64,000 nucleotides of DNA from Chrysemys picta bellii (lineage: Eukaryota > Chordata > Testudines > Emydidae): contig NC_088796.1 of assembly GCF_011386835.1 (NCBI RefSeq), positions 89,387,468 through 89,451,467 on the forward strand, read 5' to 3'. Below the pieces are notes generated by a model. It ran no database searches and was not told the origin of the DNA. It saw only the letters and a list, made by a program, of their open reading frames with translations. The position numbers were made by a program, and so were the translations under genes. How positions within the stretch are numbered: position 1 is the first letter of the stretch; the number at the start of each line of letters is the position of its first letter. This document shows, piece after piece, positions 61,232 to 64,000 of this stretch.

Positions 61232-63845
61232 TTACCTTTTTTTCCTCCCCACTTCTGCCCTGCACTTCATGTGGAAGTCTGAGAGATTGATTTCAGCTAG
61301 TGACATGTGAGCAATGGATTTGGGAGCTCAAATATGTTTTATGCTAATTGCCGCATGTTTCTTGTGAGTGGAACAATGTTACCTGTAACATAAGGACTTC
61401 ATAATATTCTGTAATCTCCCTGTTCAGGGGTAAAGGGGAATCCATGCTACATAGACAGATGTGAGAGAGGCAGATAAACACCAGTGCCTCATTCCCTCAA
61501 GCAAATTTGGGCATGTATGATCCCAGATGCGAATGATTATCATCCTTTCAGACTTATTTACTGATTGGACAACACAGAAAACAAATGTAGCACCAAGTAA
61601 TGAAAAGGCTTTTTAATGTACTGTTTCACATAAAAAAAATCATTGTCATCACATGGCAACTGAACAAGAGGTTTTGAATGAGAAACATTAAAATAAAATT
61701 AAAAAAAAAAACCCAAGCCAGCAACCTTCAGCTGAGCCCTTGTTGCTATGGTTACCTCAGATGCATTGTTTTCCAGAGCAAGTTGAAAGTCTGCTGCAAA
61801 ACTGCTGGGCTTAAATGACTGCCAGAGAGGTTATGCTGACAGTGTAGAGTAAGTGAGGAACTCAGTAACAGCATGGCAACCTGTTCCCTGTCACAGGGTT
61901 TGAAGAAACACATAATCCATATCAGGGCAAATGTGGCCCTGCCTTTAAACCTACACAGAGCAGAATCTGGACAATTGTATGCTTAGAGCGATTGATTCGT
62001 TCAGGTTAGGATGACCTCCTTTCATGCAGCAGTCTGGAAATAAAAATGTCATCACCTCAGTATGTAAATCGCAGAATATTTAAACCAGCCTGTGTGTTTG
62101 TATAAAATAAATTCAAAATGTACCTTTAGTTAAGGTGCCTTATTTTGAAAAGGTTACTAAGCTGCTGTGTCTATAGCTTTTTATTTTTTCTAGCTTGTAA
62201 AATAAATGTTATGAAATCAGAGAGGTGGGGTTATGGAAAATAAAGTCAGGTTAATAAATTGAGACCAGAGATAGGAAATAAGATATAAAATCATCATTTG
62301 GTTGAGAGTCCTTTCAGGACTGCAGGTTAATCTTAAATTACAGTGCTAATACAGGAATAAATATTCTTTCCAAAAAAGTCAAATCTTTTTATTGTTTTTC
62401 CAGAAGGTGGCCATATTTTACTGCTACTCATTATAACTAAATTCAGATACTCCACAACTGTGATTCTTGAAGGTCTGACCTGCTGTTTCTATCTTCGAGG
62501 AAGGGAGGGAGAAATGGAAAGTGAACAATCATCTCCAAAATGTTTTGCCTCCCTCCAGGGGGCCCTCGCCTCTAATCAGGAAATTGTGGTTTGATATGCA
62601 GATAAGTAAAATCTTGATACAATCCACACATTGGCTTGAGGTTCAGGAATCAGCCTTCATATATTTTGTTGTAAGACTTCCAGTGAAAGAAGAATAACAA
62701 AATCTCTCTTGGCTAGTAATCACAGAACTTCTCAATGTTTCTTTTGTTTGTTGTGCTTGATGCAACTGGTTCTTTGTAATACTCTAAGGCATTCTGGCTT
62801 CCTTAGCATGAAGCACAACTGTGTTTGCATTGTTTAAAATTCTTTCCCCCTATTGGTTTGGGTTTGTTTCTCTCTATTTGTTTATAACTCATTGGATATT
62901 GGACAGCTGATTGTCATATCATGGGAAAATAAAGAATCTGTTAAGACAAGCTAGGATGAAAGGATTTCTGAAATCCTGCTGATGAGCACATGATAGATGC
63001 CTAGATAACTTCAGTTGTAAAACTTTTCTGGGAAGTTTATAGGATAAATGAAAAGGAAGCAGGTAGATTCTGGAGGGCATATGGACATGCATGGCTTCTG
63101 AATACATTTTTTTTGAAACTAGAAAAGCAAGATGTAAATACTTATGAACTGCATGTGAACTACATCAAAAATGAACAGTAAATATGGAATGTTGACTTCA
63201 TAACTGTTCAGCTAACATCACTGTCCTTTTCAACAGGACAGACATAAAGCATATCTGGATCTGAATTTTCCCCAATCTTGTGGCTTTGATTTGGATTTCA
63301 TTCCATGAGAAGACTCAGTGAGTAAGAGCACAGCAGGTTGCACTCTGAGGCTGAAAGAAAGATAGATACTTAAAGGGTCTGTGTGTGGTATGCAGTCCCC
63401 CTGAAGATGAGTGAGACCCCAGTTTAGATTGGGGGAGGAGAGCACTACCTACTTGTCCCTGAAAAAGCCTGAGTGATGGAGAGCAGTAGTTGACAGTGAA
63501 TAAGTCTCCTTAGATCTTTGTTTGACAAGACCCAACGTTGGTTTAGTCCTGCCCTGCACAGGGACGGAGTCAGAGTTCTCCACTGTAGGTTTCAGGCCAT
63601 ATGTAACTTGCTCCTGTGTCCAGACAGAAGAAACCAGGTACTAAAATGCATTTTAAAAATCCAGATATGTTGCTAGATAACTGGATTACACTGATGCTAA
63701 TATATTAATGTATTCCATTTTTTATGATAAATGAATCAAATGTTTCTAGAAATGGTTACACACAGCTTTGAAAGCTTGCCAGGGCCTTAGATAATGCCAT
63801 GACAACTACATACTATCTCAGTATTTCAGTACTCTAGGAATTTTT

Positions 63846-63960
63846 TTTTTTAGTATTTTTATTGCAGTAGCTTCCAGAGGCTCGGGATCAAGGCCTCATT
63901 GTGCTGCACAAACACATATGAAGACACAGGCTCTGTCCCAAAGAGCTTACAATGTGAGAA
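63846..63960 (-). repeat. L2/MIR-type tail (antisense)
   Basis: cagaggctcgggatcaaggc, ctcattgtgctgcacaaaca and ctctgtcccaaagagcttac are the complement of the tail seen at 31278-31372 and 36120-36253. Confidence 0.55.
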
Positions 63961-64000
63961 AACACAAAAGATATTTATAGGGTGTGAGGAGAGGGACACA

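Larger units (their letters stand above)
38235..64000. other. Intergenic region downstream of AGTPBP1
   Basis: No exon, CpG-island promoter of a host gene, or RNA gene was recognised. Repeats are listed separately. Stretches with nothing classifiable include 39410-40450, 41405-43720, 45080-45230, 49745-52280, 52440-53450, 53765-54340, 54700-56840 (apart from an unassigned, possibly LTR-derived GC-rich stretch at about 55750-56300), 57780-59270, 61240-63840. Confidence 0.7.

Noticed and set aside
38235..64000. Exons of the next gene (for example NTRK2, a known neighbour in other amniotes)
   Set aside because: I found no conserved coding block with splice sites in this stretch.

Overview
The window is vertebrate nuclear DNA, most likely from a turtle or a close reptile relative. 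I infer this from one spliced vertebrate gene with long introns and from the repeat mix: CR1 LINE tails, Penelope-like (PLE) insertions with a GIY-YIG endonuclease, many hAT, PIF/Harbinger and mariner-type elements, and MIR/L2-type fragments. Family names come from recognising ends and motifs; no database search was possible.

Positions 1-38,234 hold the 3' part of one plus-strand gene, AGTPBP1, which encodes cytosolic carboxypeptidase 1 (CCP1/Nna1), the enzyme that removes glutamates from tubulin. Five coding exons are visible: 1817-1946, 4270-4401, 10938-11114, 14906-15066 and 37899-38076 (stop). All have GT-AG borders and compatible reading phases. Together they encode the last 258 or so residues: most of the C-terminal half of the M14 catalytic fold and the acidic tail. 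The exons carrying the N-terminal domains and the first zinc ligands lie upstream of the window. A polyadenylation signal sits at 38209-38214.

The introns hold most of the interesting structure. The 6.5 kb intron (4402-10937) has a GC-rich hAT fold-back element and a 1.4 kb hAT element with a G-rich minisatellite. The 22.8 kb last intron (15067-37898) has a third GC-rich hAT, a decayed two-gene PIF/Harbinger transposon with a related MITE inside it, PLE copies, a probable LTR, a further hAT, and a perfect 147-bp inverted repeat with an 11-bp spacer (31725-32029).

Positions 38,235-64,000 look intergenic. They hold hAT elements with intact 8-bp target duplications, hairpin-shaped PLE insertions, a decayed non-LTR retrotransposon interrupted by a mariner-like MITE, CR1 tails and low-complexity runs. 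No second host gene, tRNA, rRNA or CRISPR array was found, and nothing supports a new multi-gene system. The most unusual observations are the perfect inverted repeat, the repeated formation of inverted PLE insertions, and the mix-and-match ends and cores among the hAT elements.
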